DNA of 64,000 nucleotides. Source: Alsobacter metallidurans (GTDB taxonomy: Bacteria; Pseudomonadota; Alphaproteobacteria; Rhizobiales; Beijerinckiaceae). This document shows positions 36,136 through 48,375 of the stretch, in pieces (position 1 is the stretch's first letter; every line of letters begins with the position of its first letter). The stretch covers positions 1-64,000 of the forward strand of contig NZ_BMES01000003.1 of NCBI RefSeq assembly GCF_014636935.1, read 5' to 3'. The notes under the pieces were generated by a model. That model saw only the letters and a program-made list of their open reading frames with translations. It was not told the origin of the DNA and did no database searches. The position numbers were made by a program, and so were the translations under genes.

Positions 36136-36759
36136 GTGAAGGCCATGCACGCCGCCTCCGCACCGCCTGCCGACAGCGTCGACGCCCGCATCCTGGCGAT
36201 CGCGGCCGACCATGTGCGCCGCTACGGCATGGCGCGCACCACAGTGACCGCAGTGGCGAAGGAAGCCGGCATGACGCATGCCAACGTCTACCGCTACTAC
36301 GCTTCCAAGGTGGCGCTGGCGGACGCCATCACGGCCGCATGGCTGCGTCCCATCGAGCAGCTCCTCGCCGAGGTCGTGGACGCACCAGACCCGGCTGACG
36401 ACAAGCTCGAGCGCATGATCCTGGCGCTCGCCGGCGCGCTGCGTGACAAGCTGGAGGCCGATCCCAACCTGTTCGAGCTCTATGTGGAGGCCTACGAGGC
36501 CGCCCGTGGCGTCGCCCGCAAACACCGCAGCCGCGTCCGCATGCTCATCGACCGGGTGGTCGAGGAGGGGATCGGCTCAGGCGTGTTCAACATCCGTCGG
36601 CCCGAAAAAGCAGTCACGCTGCTGTTGGACGTTGTATTTCGTTTCATCCATCCGGTGGCAATCCGGCTGGACTGTGAGGCGCCGCGACGCATGCTGGATG
36701 ATCGCGTCGGGATTGCGGTCCGGGTTGCGCTCCGGGCTTTCGGCAGCGGAATGACGTGA
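36136..36759 (+). CDS. TetR family transcriptional regulator
   Basis: The 207-residue protein has an N-terminal TetR helix-turn-helix: RILAIAADHVRRYGMARTTV, then VAKEAGMTHANVYRYYASKVALADAI, at about residues 17-65. The C-terminal ligand domain shows LEADPNLFELYVEAYEAARGVARKHR, a pattern of the TetR_C group that often controls metabolite exporters. The start may be GTG 36136 or ATG 36145; neither has a clear ribosome site. It is divergent from the NRAMP-like gene with an 80-bp gap and may control it, though I find no obvious palindromic operator there. Confidence 0.88.
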   Translation: MKAMHAASAPPADSVDARILAIAADHVRRYGMARTTVTAVAKEAGMTHANVYRYYASKVALADAITAAWLRPIEQLLAEVVDAPDPADDKLERMILALAGALRDKLEADPNLFELYVEAYEAARGVARKHRSRVRMLIDRVVEEGIGSGVFNIRRPEKAVTLLLDVVFRFIHPVAIRLDCEAPRRMLDDRVGIAVRVALRAFGSGMT

Positions 36760-36778
36760 TCCTGAAGCCGAAAAACAT

Positions 36779-36809
36779 GTAACAAATAACATTTTTTGTC
36801 ATTTGTAAC
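36779..36809. promoter_or_regulatory. AT-rich inverted repeat upstream of the TCA operon
   Basis: GTAACAAATAAC (36779-36790) and GTCATTTGTAAC (36798-36809) form an inverted repeat (10 of 12 matched) around ATTTTTT. It stands out as the most AT-rich stretch in the window and lies 228-258 bp before mdh and 20 bp after the TetR stop. It could be an operator or a TetR-gene terminator with the T tract in the loop; the repeated GTAAC ends favour a protein site. The 36810-37036 remainder holds no gene. Confidence 0.45.
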
Positions 36810-36913
36810 GCTCGAAATTCAGGCATTAACCTTTGGTGGGACCTGCCCTGATGAACCGACAATGCGTTGTGAACACTGAATAAATAGATCGCCGAGCCGA
36901 ACCCTTGGCATAG

Positions 36914-37999
<1,086 letters not shown>

Positions 38000-38002
38000 T
38001 CG

Positions 38003-38091
38003 GCGAGTGGCGAATGGGGACGAGCGAAGGGGGCGCCAGCCTCTCCAGCCGCGCCCCCTTCACCGCTCACCGCTCGTCATTCGCTACTCGC
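38003..38091. repeat. Large imperfect hairpin between mdh and sucC
   Basis: GCGAGTGGCGAATG (38003) pairs with CATTCGCTACTCGC (ending 38091), and the inner arms AAGGGGGCGC and GCGCCCCCTT pair around CAGCCTCTCCAGCC. Repeats of GCGAGTAGCGAATG type are common in this order. Being transcribed inside the operon, it may affect mRNA processing. Confidence 0.75.
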
Positions 38092-38104
38092 TCTCGAGGT
38101 TCCC

Positions 38105-39298
38105 ATGAACATCCATGAATACCAGGCCAAGGCGGTGCTGAAGGAATTCGGCGTGCCGGTCTCCAACGGACGGCCCGTGTTCAAGGCCGAGGAGGCGGAA
38201 GCCGCCGCCAAGGAGCTCGGGGGCCCGCTCTGGGTCGTGAAGTCGCAGATCCACGCCGGCGGGCGCGGCAAGGGCAAGTTCAAGGAAGCTGAGGCCGGCG
38301 AAAAGGGCGGCGTCCGCCTCGCCAAGTCGGTCGACGAGGTGAAGCAGTTCGTCGGCGAGATGCTCGGCAAGACGCTGGTCACCATCCAGACCGGCCCGGC
38401 CGGCAAGCAGGTCAACCGGCTCTACATCGAGGACGGCTCCGACATCGAGAAGGAGTTCTACCTGTCGATGCTGGTGGACCGCGAAACCTCCCGCATCGCC
38501 TTCGTGGTCTCCACCGAGGGCGGCATGAACATCGAGGACGTGGCGCACGATACCCCCGAGAAGATCGTCACCTTCTCGGTCGATCCCGCCACCGGCGTGA
38601 TGGGCCACCACGGCCGCCGTGTCGCCAAGGCGCTGGGGCTTTCGGGCGACCTGGCCAAGCAGGCCGAGAAGGTCGTCTCGCAGCTCTATGCGGCGTTCGT
38701 CGCCAAGGACATGGAGATGCTGGAGATCAACCCGCTGATCGTCGGCAAGGACGGCAAGATCAAGGCCCTGGACGCCAAGATCTCGTTCGACGGCAACGCG
38801 ATGTACCGTCACCCGGACATCTTCGCCCTGCGCGACGAGACCGAAGAAGACGCCAAGGAGATCGAGGCGTCCAAGTACGATCTCAACTACATCACGCTGG
38901 ACGGCACGATCGGCTGCATGGTCAACGGCGCCGGCCTCGCGATGGCGACGATGGACATCATCAAGCTCTACGGCGAGAGCCCGGCGAACTTCCTGGATGT
39001 CGGCGGCGGCGCCACCAAGGAAAAGGTCACGGCGGCGTTCAAGATCATCACGGCCGATCCGAACGTGCAGGGCATCCTGATCAACATCTTCGGCGGCATC
39101 ATGCGTTGCGACGTCATCGCCGAGGGCGTGATCGCGGCCGTGAAGGAAGTCGGCCTCAAGGTTCCGCTGGTGGTTCGCCTCGAGGGCACCAACGTGGAAC
39201 TCGGCAAGGACATCATCGCCAAGTCCGGCTTGAACGTGATCTCGGCCGACGACCTCGACGATGCCGCCCAGAAGATCGTCAAGGCCGTGCGGGGCTGA
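38105..39298 (+). CDS. sucC: Succinate-CoA ligase (ADP-forming) subunit beta
   Basis: SucC supplies the nucleotide-grasp domain and succinate site of succinyl-CoA synthetase. The 397-residue protein begins [19 protein letters not shown], has the ATP-grasp loop [14 protein letters not shown], the EINPLIV metal block, and the C-terminal [17 protein letters not shown] and [16 protein letters not shown] segments that face the phosphohistidine of SucD. All are standard. Its stop is followed after two bases by the tautomerase start, so sucC, the small gene and sucD are read as one coupled unit. Confidence 0.97.
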   Translation: MNIHEYQAKAVLKEFGVPVSNGRPVFKAEEAEAAAKELGGPLWVVKSQIHAGGRGKGKFKEAEAGEKGGVRLAKSVDEVKQFVGEMLGKTLVTIQTGPAGKQVNRLYIEDGSDIEKEFYLSMLVDRETSRIAFVVSTEGGMNIEDVAHDTPEKIVTFSVDPATGVMGHHGRRVAKALGLSGDLAKQAEKVVSQLYAAFVAKDMEMLEINPLIVGKDGKIKALDAKISFDGNAMYRHPDIFALRDETEEDAKEIEASKYDLNYITLDGTIGCMVNGAGLAMATMDIIKLYGESPANFLDVGGGATKEKVTAAFKIITADPNVQGILINIFGGIMRCDVIAEGVIAAVKEVGLKVPLVVRLEGTNVELGKDIIAKSGLNVISADDLDDAAQKIVKAVRG

Positions 39299-39300
39299 GA

Positions 39301-39507
39301 ATGCCCTTCGTGAACCTGAAGACCACGACCACCAACCTGACCCGGGAGACGAAAGCCCAGGTCGTACGCGAGTTCAGCGAAACGCTCGTGCGCGTCCTGG
39401 GAAAGAAGCCGGAGAGCATCCATATCGTCATCGACGTCGTCGAGGACGAGAACTGGGGGCATGCCGGATCGCTCGTCGCCGACACCCGAAAACTTGCGAG
39501 GGACTGA
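39301..39507 (+). CDS. 4-oxalocrotonate tautomerase family protein embedded between sucC and sucD
   Basis: This 68-residue protein has the short 4-OT layout: Pro directly after the initiator Met (MPFVNLK), which becomes the catalytic N-terminal base, a helix [23 protein letters not shown], then the strand [20 protein letters not shown] typical of the family. It would act as a hexamer. 4-OT enzymes shift keto-enol bonds of 2-oxo acids in aromatic degradation, but no such pathway is here. It starts two bases after the sucC stop and its TGA shares one base with the sucD ATG, so it is tightly co-translated. A role on oxaloacetate or 2-oxoglutarate enol forms is speculation. Confidence 0.88.
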   Translation: MPFVNLKTTTTNLTRETKAQVVREFSETLVRVLGKKPESIHIVIDVVEDENWGHAGSLVADTRKLARD

Positions 39508-40391
39508 TGTCCGTTCTCATCGACGCCAACACGAAGGTCATCACCCAGGGTTTCACGGGCAAGAACGGCACCTTCCATTCCGAGCAGGCGATCGCCTACG
39601 GGACGAAGATGGTCGGCGGCACGTCGCCCGGTAAGGGCGGATCCACCCATCTCGGCCTGCCGGTGTTCGACACCGTCGTGGAGGCCCGCGAGGCCACCGG
39701 GGCCGACGCGAGCGTGATCTACGTGCCGCCTCCCGGCGCCGCGGACGCGATCTGCGAGGCCATCGCGGCCGAGATTCCGCTCATCGTCTGCATCACCGAG
39801 GGAATCCCGGTGCTCGACATGGTGAAGGTGAAGCGGGCCCTGCAGGGCTCGAAGTCACGTCTCGTGGGCCCGAACTGCCCCGGCGTGATGACGGCCGGCG
39901 AATGCAAGATCGGCATCATGCCGGGCAATATCTTCAAGAAGGGCAATGTCGGCATTGTGTCGCGGTCCGGAACCCTCACCTATGAGGCGGTGTTCCAGAC
40001 CACCCGCGAAGGGCTGGGCCAGACCACCGCGGTCGGCATCGGCGGCGATCCTGTGAAAGGCACCGAGTTCATCGAGGTCCTGGAGCTCTTCCTGGCCGAT
40101 CCCAAGACCGAGTCGATCATCATGATCGGCGAGATCGGCGGCTCGGCCGAGGAGGACGCGGCGCAGTTCCTGGCCGACGAGGCCAAGCGCGGCCGCCGCA
40201 AGCCCACCGTCGGCTTCATCGCCGGCCGCACGGCCCCTCCGGGCCGCCGCATGGGCCATGCAGGCGCGATCATCTCGGGCGGCAAGGGCGGCGCCGAGGA
40301 CAAGATCGCCGCCATGGAAGCGGCGGGCATCCGCGTGTCGCCGTCGCCGGCCCGCCTCGGCAAGACGCTGGTTGAAGTGCTGAAGGGCTGA
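39507..40391 (+). CDS. sucD: Succinate-CoA ligase subunit alpha
   Basis: SucD binds CoA and carries the phosphorylated histidine of succinyl-CoA synthetase. The 294-residue protein has the CoA-binding start [23 protein letters not shown], the loop [21 protein letters not shown] and the active-site H251 in [13 protein letters not shown]. Normal length. The ATG overlaps the tautomerase stop by one base (TGATG), which both fixes the start and shows that sucD translation depends on ribosomes leaving the small gene. A repeat then separates it from sucA. Confidence 0.97.
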   Translation: MSVLIDANTKVITQGFTGKNGTFHSEQAIAYGTKMVGGTSPGKGGSTHLGLPVFDTVVEAREATGADASVIYVPPPGAADAICEAIAAEIPLIVCITEGIPVLDMVKVKRALQGSKSRLVGPNCPGVMTAGECKIGIMPGNIFKKGNVGIVSRSGTLTYEAVFQTTREGLGQTTAVGIGGDPVKGTEFIEVLELFLADPKTESIIMIGEIGGSAEEDAAQFLADEAKRGRRKPTVGFIAGRTAPPGRRMGHAGAIISGGKGGAEDKIAAMEAAGIRVSPSPARLGKTLVEVLKG

Positions 40392-40398
40392 GCGGAAC

Positions 40399-40496
40399 CC
40401 TTCTCCCCAACAGGGGAGAAGGTGGCGCGCAGCGCCGGATGAGGGGAGCGGCTGAGCCACCCTCACCCCAGCCCTCTCCCCACCTCGGGGAGAGGG
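40399..40496. repeat. Double palindrome between sucD and sucA
   Basis: CCTTCTCCCC/GGGGAGAAGG (40399-40422) and CCCTCTCCCC/CGGGGAGAGGG (40472-40496) are two hairpins joined by GGCGCGCAGCGCCGGATGAGGGGAG. The arrangement is the common CTCTCCCC family of alphaproteobacterial repeats. It lies within the transcribed TCA block. Confidence 0.75.
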
Positions 40497-40556
40497 GGTA
40501 GATGGCGGGCCCCCGCCAAAGAATTCGACGGCGCCACGGCGGCGCGGGAGAGAAGC

Positions 40557-43529
<2,973 letters not shown>

Positions 43530-43598
43530 TCGCCGCGCGGCCCCCTCGCCCACCATTCCGTGTCTTCAGGGCTCTCCGCCCGCATCCCAGTTGAGATC

Positions 43599-44864
43599 AT
43601 GGCGACTGACATCCGCGTCCCGACCCTTGGCGAGTCGGTCACCGAGGCCACCATCGGCAAGTGGTTCAAAAAGCCGGGCGAGGCCGTGAAGGCCGACGAG
43701 CCCCTGGTTGAGCTCGAAACCGACAAGGTCACCCTGGAGGTGAATGCGCCGGCCTCCGGCGTGTTGGCGGAGATCGCCGCCAAGGAAGGCGAAACGGTCG
43801 GCGTCGGCGCCCTGCTAGGCTCCATCGGAGCCGGCTCCGGCGCGGCCGCGGCCCCGGCCGCCGCTCCGGTCGCCGCGAAGGCGGCGGAGCAGCCCAAGCC
43901 CCAGGACACCCCGAAGGAGGCTCCGGCCGCGCCGGCTCCTGCCGCCGCCCCCGCCAAGGTGCTGCCCGCCGGGACGCCCCAGGCTCCCTCCGTGCAGCGT
44001 CTGGCGGCCGAGAACGGCGTCGACCCGTCCGGCGTGCCTGGCACCGGCAAGGACGGCCGCGTCACCAAGGGCGATATGCTGGCCGCCATCGCGACCGGGG
44101 CCTCCGCGCCTGCGCCCGCCGCCGCTCCCGCGCAGGTCCGCGCGCCCTCGCCGGCCGACGACGCCTCGCGCGAAGAGCGCGTGCGCATGACCAAGCTGCG
44201 CCAGACCATCGCGCGCCGCCTCAAGGAAGCGCAGAACACCGCCGCCATGCTGACGACCTTCAACGAGGTCGACATGACCGAGGTCATGGCCCTGCGCGCC
44301 AAGTACAAGGACATCTTCGAGAAGAAGCACGGCAACAAGCTCGGCTTCATGGGCTTCTTCGTGAAGGCCTGCGTGCAGGCCCTGAAGGAGATCCCGGCCG
44401 TGAACGCCGAGATCGACGGCACGGACCTCGTCTACAAGAACTACTACCATGTCGGCATCGCGGTCGGCACCGACAAGGGCCTCGTTGTCCCGGTGGTGCG
44501 CGACGCCGACCAGCTCTCCATCTCGGGCGTCGAGAAGACCATCGCGGATTTCGGCAGGCGCGCCCGCGACGGTCAGCTCAAGATCAACGAGATGCAGGGC
44601 GGCACCTTCACGATCACCAATGGCGGCATCTACGGCTCGCTGATGTCGACCCCGATCCTGAACGCCCCGCAGTCCGGCATCCTGGGCATGCACAAGATCC
44701 AGGAACGCCCCATGGCGGTCGGCGGCAAGATCGAGATCCGCCCGATGATGTATCTGGCGCTCTCCTACGACCACCGCATCGTCGACGGCAAGGAAGCCGT
44801 TACCTTCCTGGTGCGCGTCAAGGAGGCCCTGGAAGACCCGGCGCGCCTCGTGCTGGATCTCTGA
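43599..44864 (+). CDS. sucB: 2-oxoglutarate dehydrogenase E2 component (dihydrolipoyl succinyltransferase)
   Basis: E2 carries the swinging lipoyl arm and passes succinyl to CoA. The 421-residue protein has a single lipoyl domain with the modified lysine in ETDKVTLEV (K43), an Ala/Pro-rich linker, the E1/E3-binding domain ([31 protein letters not shown]), a second Ala/Pro linker, and the catalytic domain ending with [16 protein letters not shown], whose histidine and aspartate are the catalytic pair. I start at ATG 43599 ([13 protein letters not shown]); the frame also opens at 43560 without family similarity. Confidence 0.96.
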   Translation: MATDIRVPTLGESVTEATIGKWFKKPGEAVKADEPLVELETDKVTLEVNAPASGVLAEIAAKEGETVGVGALLGSIGAGSGAAAAPAAAPVAAKAAEQPKPQDTPKEAPAAPAPAAAPAKVLPAGTPQAPSVQRLAAENGVDPSGVPGTGKDGRVTKGDMLAAIATGASAPAPAAAPAQVRAPSPADDASREERVRMTKLRQTIARRLKEAQNTAAMLTTFNEVDMTEVMALRAKYKDIFEKKHGNKLGFMGFFVKACVQALKEIPAVNAEIDGTDLVYKNYYHVGIAVGTDKGLVVPVVRDADQLSISGVEKTIADFGRRARDGQLKINEMQGGTFTITNGGIYGSLMSTPILNAPQSGILGMHKIQERPMAVGGKIEIRPMMYLALSYDHRIVDGKEAVTFLVRVKEALEDPARLVLDL

Positions 44865-44871
44865 GACCCAA

Positions 44872-44950
44872 CGTCATGCCCGGGCTCGCCCCGGGCATCC
44901 ACGTCTAACCCGGCTGCGTGGATGGCCGGGGCAAGCCCGGCCATGACGGG
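44872..44950. repeat. Interspersed palindrome, GTCATGCCCGGG family, copy 4
   Basis: CGTCATGCCCGGGCTCGCCC begins eight bases after the sucB stop and CAAGCCCGGCCATGACGGG ends 15 bases before the lpdA start; inner arms are CATCCACG and CGTGGATGG. It is transcribed between sucB and lpdA. Confidence 0.8.
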
Positions 44951-44965
44951 CATGGAGCCAATCGC

Positions 44966-46363
44966 ATGTCCTACGACCTCATCGTCATCGGCACCGGCCC
45001 CGGCGGCTACGTGTGCGCCATCCGGGCCGCGCAACTTGGCCTCAAGACCGCCGTGGTGGAGAAGCGCAAGACGCATGGCGGCACCTGCCTGAACATCGGC
45101 TGCATCCCCTCCAAGGCGCTGCTGCACGCCTCCGACATGTTCGAGGAGGTCGCGCACGACTTCCCGGCGCTGGGCGTCAAGGTGGCTGGGGTCGAGCTCG
45201 ACCTGCCCTCGATGATGAAGCACAAGGACGACACCGTGGCGGCCAACGTCAACGGCGTCGGCTTCCTGCTGAAGAAGAACAAGGTCGACGCGTTCTTTGG
45301 CACAGGCGTCATCACGGCTCCCGGTCAGGTCAAGGTCACGGCCGAGGATGGCTCCGAGCAGACGCTGGAGACCAAGGCCATCGTGATCGCCACGGGCTCG
45401 GACGTCGCGCCGCTTCCGGGCGTCGCCATCGACGAGAAGGTGATCGTCTCCTCCACGGGCGCGATCGCGCTCGACAAGGTGCCCAACAAGCTGCTCGTGG
45501 TCGGCGGCGGCGTGATCGGCCTGGAGCTCGGCTCCGTCTGGCGCCGCCTTGGCGCCGAGGTCACCGTGGTGGAGTTCCTGGATCGCATCCTGCCCGGCAT
45601 GGACAACGAGGTCGCCAAGCAGTTCCAGCGCATCCTCGAGAAGCAGGGCGTCTCCTTCACGCTCGGCCACAAGGTCACCAAGGTCGAGACCAACCAGGGC
45701 GGCGCCAGCGTCACCATCGAGCCCGCGCAGGGCGGCGAGGCCAAGACGATCGACGCTGACGTGGTGCTGGTCGCGATCGGCCGCCGGCCTTACACGGAAG
45801 GCCTCGGCCTCGACGCTGTCGGCGTCGCGCTGGAGCGCGGCCGCGTGGTGATCGACGAGCACTTCCAGACCAACGTTCCGGGCATCTTCGCCATCGGCGA
45901 CGTGGTGCGCGGCCCGATGCTGGCCCACAAGGCCGAGGACGAGGGCGTCGCGGTGGCCGAGATCCTGGCCGGCAAGGCCGGGCACGTGAACTACAACGTC
46001 ATCCCGGGCGTGGTCTACACCATGCCGGAGGTCGCCTCCGTCGGCCAGACCGAGGAAGAGGTGAAGGCCTCGGGCATCGCCTACTCCGTCGGCAAGTTCC
46101 CGTTCACCGCCAATGGCCGCGCCCGCGCGATGCGCCACTCGGACGGCTTCGTAAAGGTGATCGCGGACGCCAACACGGACCGCGTGCTGGGCGTCCACAT
46201 CATCGGCGCCAGCGCCGGCGAACTGATCCACGAGGCGGCCGTGCTGATGGAGTTCGGCGGCTCCTCCGAGGACCTCGCCCGCACCTGCCACGCCCACCCG
46301 ACCCTGAGCGAAGCCGTCAAGGAAGCCGCCATGGCGGTGGAGAAGCGCGCGATTCATATTTGA
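44966..46363 (+). CDS. lpdA: Dihydrolipoyl dehydrogenase (E3)
   Basis: E3 reoxidises the lipoyl arm with FAD and NAD. The 465-residue protein has the FAD loop [17 protein letters not shown], the redox disulfide [13 protein letters not shown] (C41 and C46), the NAD loop [15 protein letters not shown], the FAIGDVV FAD block, and the C-terminal catalytic histidine in HAHPTLSEA. It is the third component of the 2-oxoglutarate dehydrogenase set and closes the operon. The ATG at 44966 starts right after a palindrome; the ORF extends to 44918 through that repeat, which is not protein-like. Confidence 0.97.
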   Translation: MSYDLIVIGTGPGGYVCAIRAAQLGLKTAVVEKRKTHGGTCLNIGCIPSKALLHASDMFEEVAHDFPALGVKVAGVELDLPSMMKHKDDTVAANVNGVGFLLKKNKVDAFFGTGVITAPGQVKVTAEDGSEQTLETKAIVIATGSDVAPLPGVAIDEKVIVSSTGAIALDKVPNKLLVVGGGVIGLELGSVWRRLGAEVTVVEFLDRILPGMDNEVAKQFQRILEKQGVSFTLGHKVTKVETNQGGASVTIEPAQGGEAKTIDADVVLVAIGRRPYTEGLGLDAVGVALERGRVVIDEHFQTNVPGIFAIGDVVRGPMLAHKAEDEGVAVAEILAGKAGHVNYNVIPGVVYTMPEVASVGQTEEEVKASGIAYSVGKFPFTANGRARAMRHSDGFVKVIADANTDRVLGVHIIGASAGELIHEAAVLMEFGGSSEDLARTCHAHPTLSEAVKEAAMAVEKRAIHI

Positions 46364-46408
46364 GCGATCTACCGGCGGTTGGTGGACCAACCCGCGCCGC
46401 AGACTTAA

Positions 46409-46441
46409 GAGGCCCGCCATACTTCAACGATGGCGGGCCTC
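46409..46441 (+). terminator. Perfect 12-bp hairpin ending the TCA block
   Basis: GAGGCCCGCCAT (46409-46420) and ATGGCGGGCCTC (46430-46441) pair perfectly around a 9-nt loop, 46 bases after the lpdA stop. There is no T tract. The ATG at 46430 in the right arm is in frame with the next gene, so the hairpin overlaps a possible start codon. Confidence 0.7.
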
Positions 46442-47095
46442 ATGATTCTCGGAAGTTTCTTCTCCCGCATCGTGCTGCCGTTTAGCTTCGCCGCGCTCGC
46501 CGCGGGTTGTCAGGTCGACGACAAGATCACCGCATCCCAGTTGATGGCCACCGACAAGGGAGTGGTCGTCTTCTACGCCGCCTTCGCGGATCAGGAGTGC
46601 TCGATCATCGACTTGAAGCTGGCCAAGCAGGAACCCGACTCTAAAGGTTGGGTCTTGAACCACGGCCTGCATCACGAGCAGAGGGTTTTCACGAAGGACA
46701 CCGCCGGCGTCAATCCGCTACCGGCAGGCGAATGGGGCATCGTCGAGTTCGAATGCTCCGGCTATCGGCAGAAGACCCGGCTGACTGCGAAGCAACTCTC
46801 ATGGGCGTTCCGCCACGTCGTGTATGAGCGTCCGATTGCGACCTTCAGCGTGCAGCCGGGCGAGGTCGTCAACATCGGCATGTTGAAGGCGATCAGGGCC
46901 GGGGGCGTGGGGATCAGCCAGGTGGCCGAAATCCCCGATGGGGTCCTCCGCGAATTTCGCGAGCGCTTTCCCACGCTGAACGAGCGCATGACCACACGCC
47001 TCATGAGCAAACCGGAGCTGCCGACACTTCCCGGCGCCCCGCTCGCAGCGCAGCCTCTGCGCTCGCCTGCGGCGCCCGCCGGACAGGTGCAGTAA
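46442..47095 (+). CDS. Uncharacterised lipoprotein
   Basis: From the ATG at 46442 the product is 217 residues with a signal peptide and lipobox LAAGC (C23). The ATG at 46430 would lie inside the terminator stem, so I prefer 46442, though no clean ribosome site is seen for either. The mature protein contains KGVVVFYAAFADQECSIIDLKLAKQ, then beta-type segments such as GEWGIVEFECSG and PIATFSVQPGEVVNIGML, and ends in a Pro/Ala-rich tail. Its codon use is less GC3-biased than the neighbours. I do not recognise the family and assign no function. Confidence 0.75.
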   Translation: MILGSFFSRIVLPFSFAALAAGCQVDDKITASQLMATDKGVVVFYAAFADQECSIIDLKLAKQEPDSKGWVLNHGLHHEQRVFTKDTAGVNPLPAGEWGIVEFECSGYRQKTRLTAKQLSWAFRHVVYERPIATFSVQPGEVVNIGMLKAIRAGGVGISQVAEIPDGVLREFRERFPTLNERMTTRLMSKPELPTLPGAPLAAQPLRSPAAPAGQVQ

Positions 47096-47166
47096 TCATC
47101 GAGACGTCGGCCACGCGCGGAACCACGGCCGGCCTTCCGGGCTTCCTCAACGTCGGAGGAGGTCCC

Positions 47167-47496
47167 ATGCCCAAGTTCGTCACCATCGGCTACGGAGACC
47201 GGGCCGGCTACGACCGCACCGCCTCGCAGATCCGCGACGCCGCCCATGCGCATGACGAGACGCTGAAGCAGCTCGGCGCGCTAATGGGCATGGCGGGATC
47301 GCCGGTTCAGGTGCGAAACCCCGACGCGGCCGGCGTGAAGACCACGAACGGCCGCTTTACGGCTTCATCGCTCCCTGTCGCAGGCTTCGCCATCATCGAG
47401 GCTGCCGACGTGGCGGACGCGATTGCGCTGGTGTCGCGCTCGCCCTGCGCGGTCGCGCATGGGGTGGTCGAGGTGTGGCCGCTGATCGAAGCGTAA
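47167..47496 (+). CDS. YciI-like (YCII-related) domain protein
   Basis: The 109-residue protein starts at an ATG with GGAGGAGG six nucleotides upstream. It has the ferredoxin-like alpha-beta pattern of YciI/DGPF-related proteins: FVTIGYGDRAGYDRT, a helix with HDETLKQLGALMG, a middle strand ending VKTTNGRFTASSLPVAGFAIIEAADVADAIALVSRSPCA, and a terminal VVEVWPLIE. Members are small dimers of poorly known function, sometimes dehalogenase-like. The family assignment is moderate; a role cannot be given. Confidence 0.8.
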   Translation: MPKFVTIGYGDRAGYDRTASQIRDAAHAHDETLKQLGALMGMAGSPVQVRNPDAAGVKTTNGRFTASSLPVAGFAIIEAADVADAIALVSRSPCAVAHGVVEVWPLIEA

Positions 47497-47511
47497 CCAA
47501 GCAACGCTCGC

Positions 47512-47640
47512 CGTCCTTGCGAGGAGCGCAGCGACGCGGCAATCCAGGGCGCCGCACCTCCCTCACCGGGAGCGCGCGGATAATGAGCAACGCCGAGCTC
47601 AGCCGCGCGGTGGATTGCTTCGCTGCGCTCGCTATGACGG
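47512..47640. repeat. Interspersed palindrome, GCAATCC/CGCTGCGCTCGC family, copy 2
   Basis: CGTCCTTGCGAGGAGCGCAG with GCGGCAATCCAGGG at the left is answered by TGGATTGCTTCGCTGCGCTC and GCTATGACGG at the right. It lies between convergent genes and matches the repeat at 14490. Confidence 0.75.
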
Positions 47641-47665
47641 CGGCGTTGCGGTTGAGATTGGCCGG

Positions 47666-48241
47666 CTAAATGAGATGCACCGCCATCGGGGCGAACGCGG
47701 CGATGCCCATGAAGACGGCCCCGACCACGCCGAGCCCCGCAGCCACCCAGATCAGCGCCGCGATGCCGGTGATGATGGACGACGACGCGATCACGATGGC
47801 GAGCTGAAGGGCAGCTGACGACACCTCGTAGTGGTCATGCTTGCGGCCCTGCAGGTCGCGCTTGTCCTCGGCCGCCTTGGCGCGGGCGGCGAGTTCCTTG
47901 CGGCCTTCCTGAGTCTCGGGCTCGCTGTCCCAGCGCGCCTGCGTGGCCTTCCACGTGTCGATGCGCTTCTGGGCGGCGGCCTTGCGGGCCGGGTCCGGGA
48001 TGGCGTCGAGCTCGAATTCGAGTTGCTCGGCGGCCGTGCGCACCACGGTGCCGCGAATCGTCTTGGCCTGGAAGAAGGCCCAGAGATTGGAGGCCTCCAC
48101 GTTGGCGGCCAGCGAATTGGTCTGCGCCTCGTTGCCGCCCTGCTCCGAAAAGGCCAGGAACAGCGCCAGGATGCCGATCAGCAATGCGATCTTTTTGTTT
48201 CCGCCCTCGACCGGGCCGGCGTCGTGCGACATCGAACTCAT
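47666..48241 (-). CDS. DUF4337 family membrane protein
   Basis: This 191-residue protein has one N-terminal membrane helix (IALLIGILALFLAFSEQGG), a long charged helical middle region (roughly residues 60-140), and two C-terminal helices (LQLAIVIASSSIITGIAALIW and GVVGAVFMGIAAF). The motif EASNLWAFFQAKTIRGT just after the first helix is the family hallmark. DUF4337 proteins occur widely in proteobacteria and have no assigned function. It lies downstream of terC on the same strand, separated by a strong hairpin, so is likely transcribed separately. Confidence 0.85.
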   Translation of the reverse strand: MSSMSHDAGPVEGGNKKIALLIGILALFLAFSEQGGNEAQTNSLAANVEASNLWAFFQAKTIRGTVVRTAAEQLEFELDAIPDPARKAAAQKRIDTWKATQARWDSEPETQEGRKELAARAKAAEDKRDLQGRKHDHYEVSSAALQLAIVIASSSIITGIAALIWVAAGLGVVGAVFMGIAAFAPMAVHLI

Positions 48242-48308
48242 TCCCCCAAAGGTCGGCTGGCGACCTGTCGGCGCGGAGTTGAATCGTGATTCGCGTCATC
48301 CGCAAGCG

Positions 48309-48344
48309 CGAACCCTCTCTCTCCGGCAGGAGAAAGAGGGTTCG
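48309..48344 (-). terminator. Hairpin terminator after terC
   Basis: CGAACCCTCTCTCTCC (48309-48324) pairs with GGAGAAAGAGGGTTCG (48329-48344) with a single mismatch and a GGCA loop, 32 bases downstream of the terC stop on the minus strand. Confidence 0.65.
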
Positions 48345-48375
48345 CTCGACGCCGTCGGCAACGAGGTCCGGGCGC

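Noticed and set aside
48305-48344. Possible member of the CTCTCCCC interspersed repeat family
   Set aside because: It resembles that family in base composition but forms one simple hairpin right after terC, so I call it a terminator.
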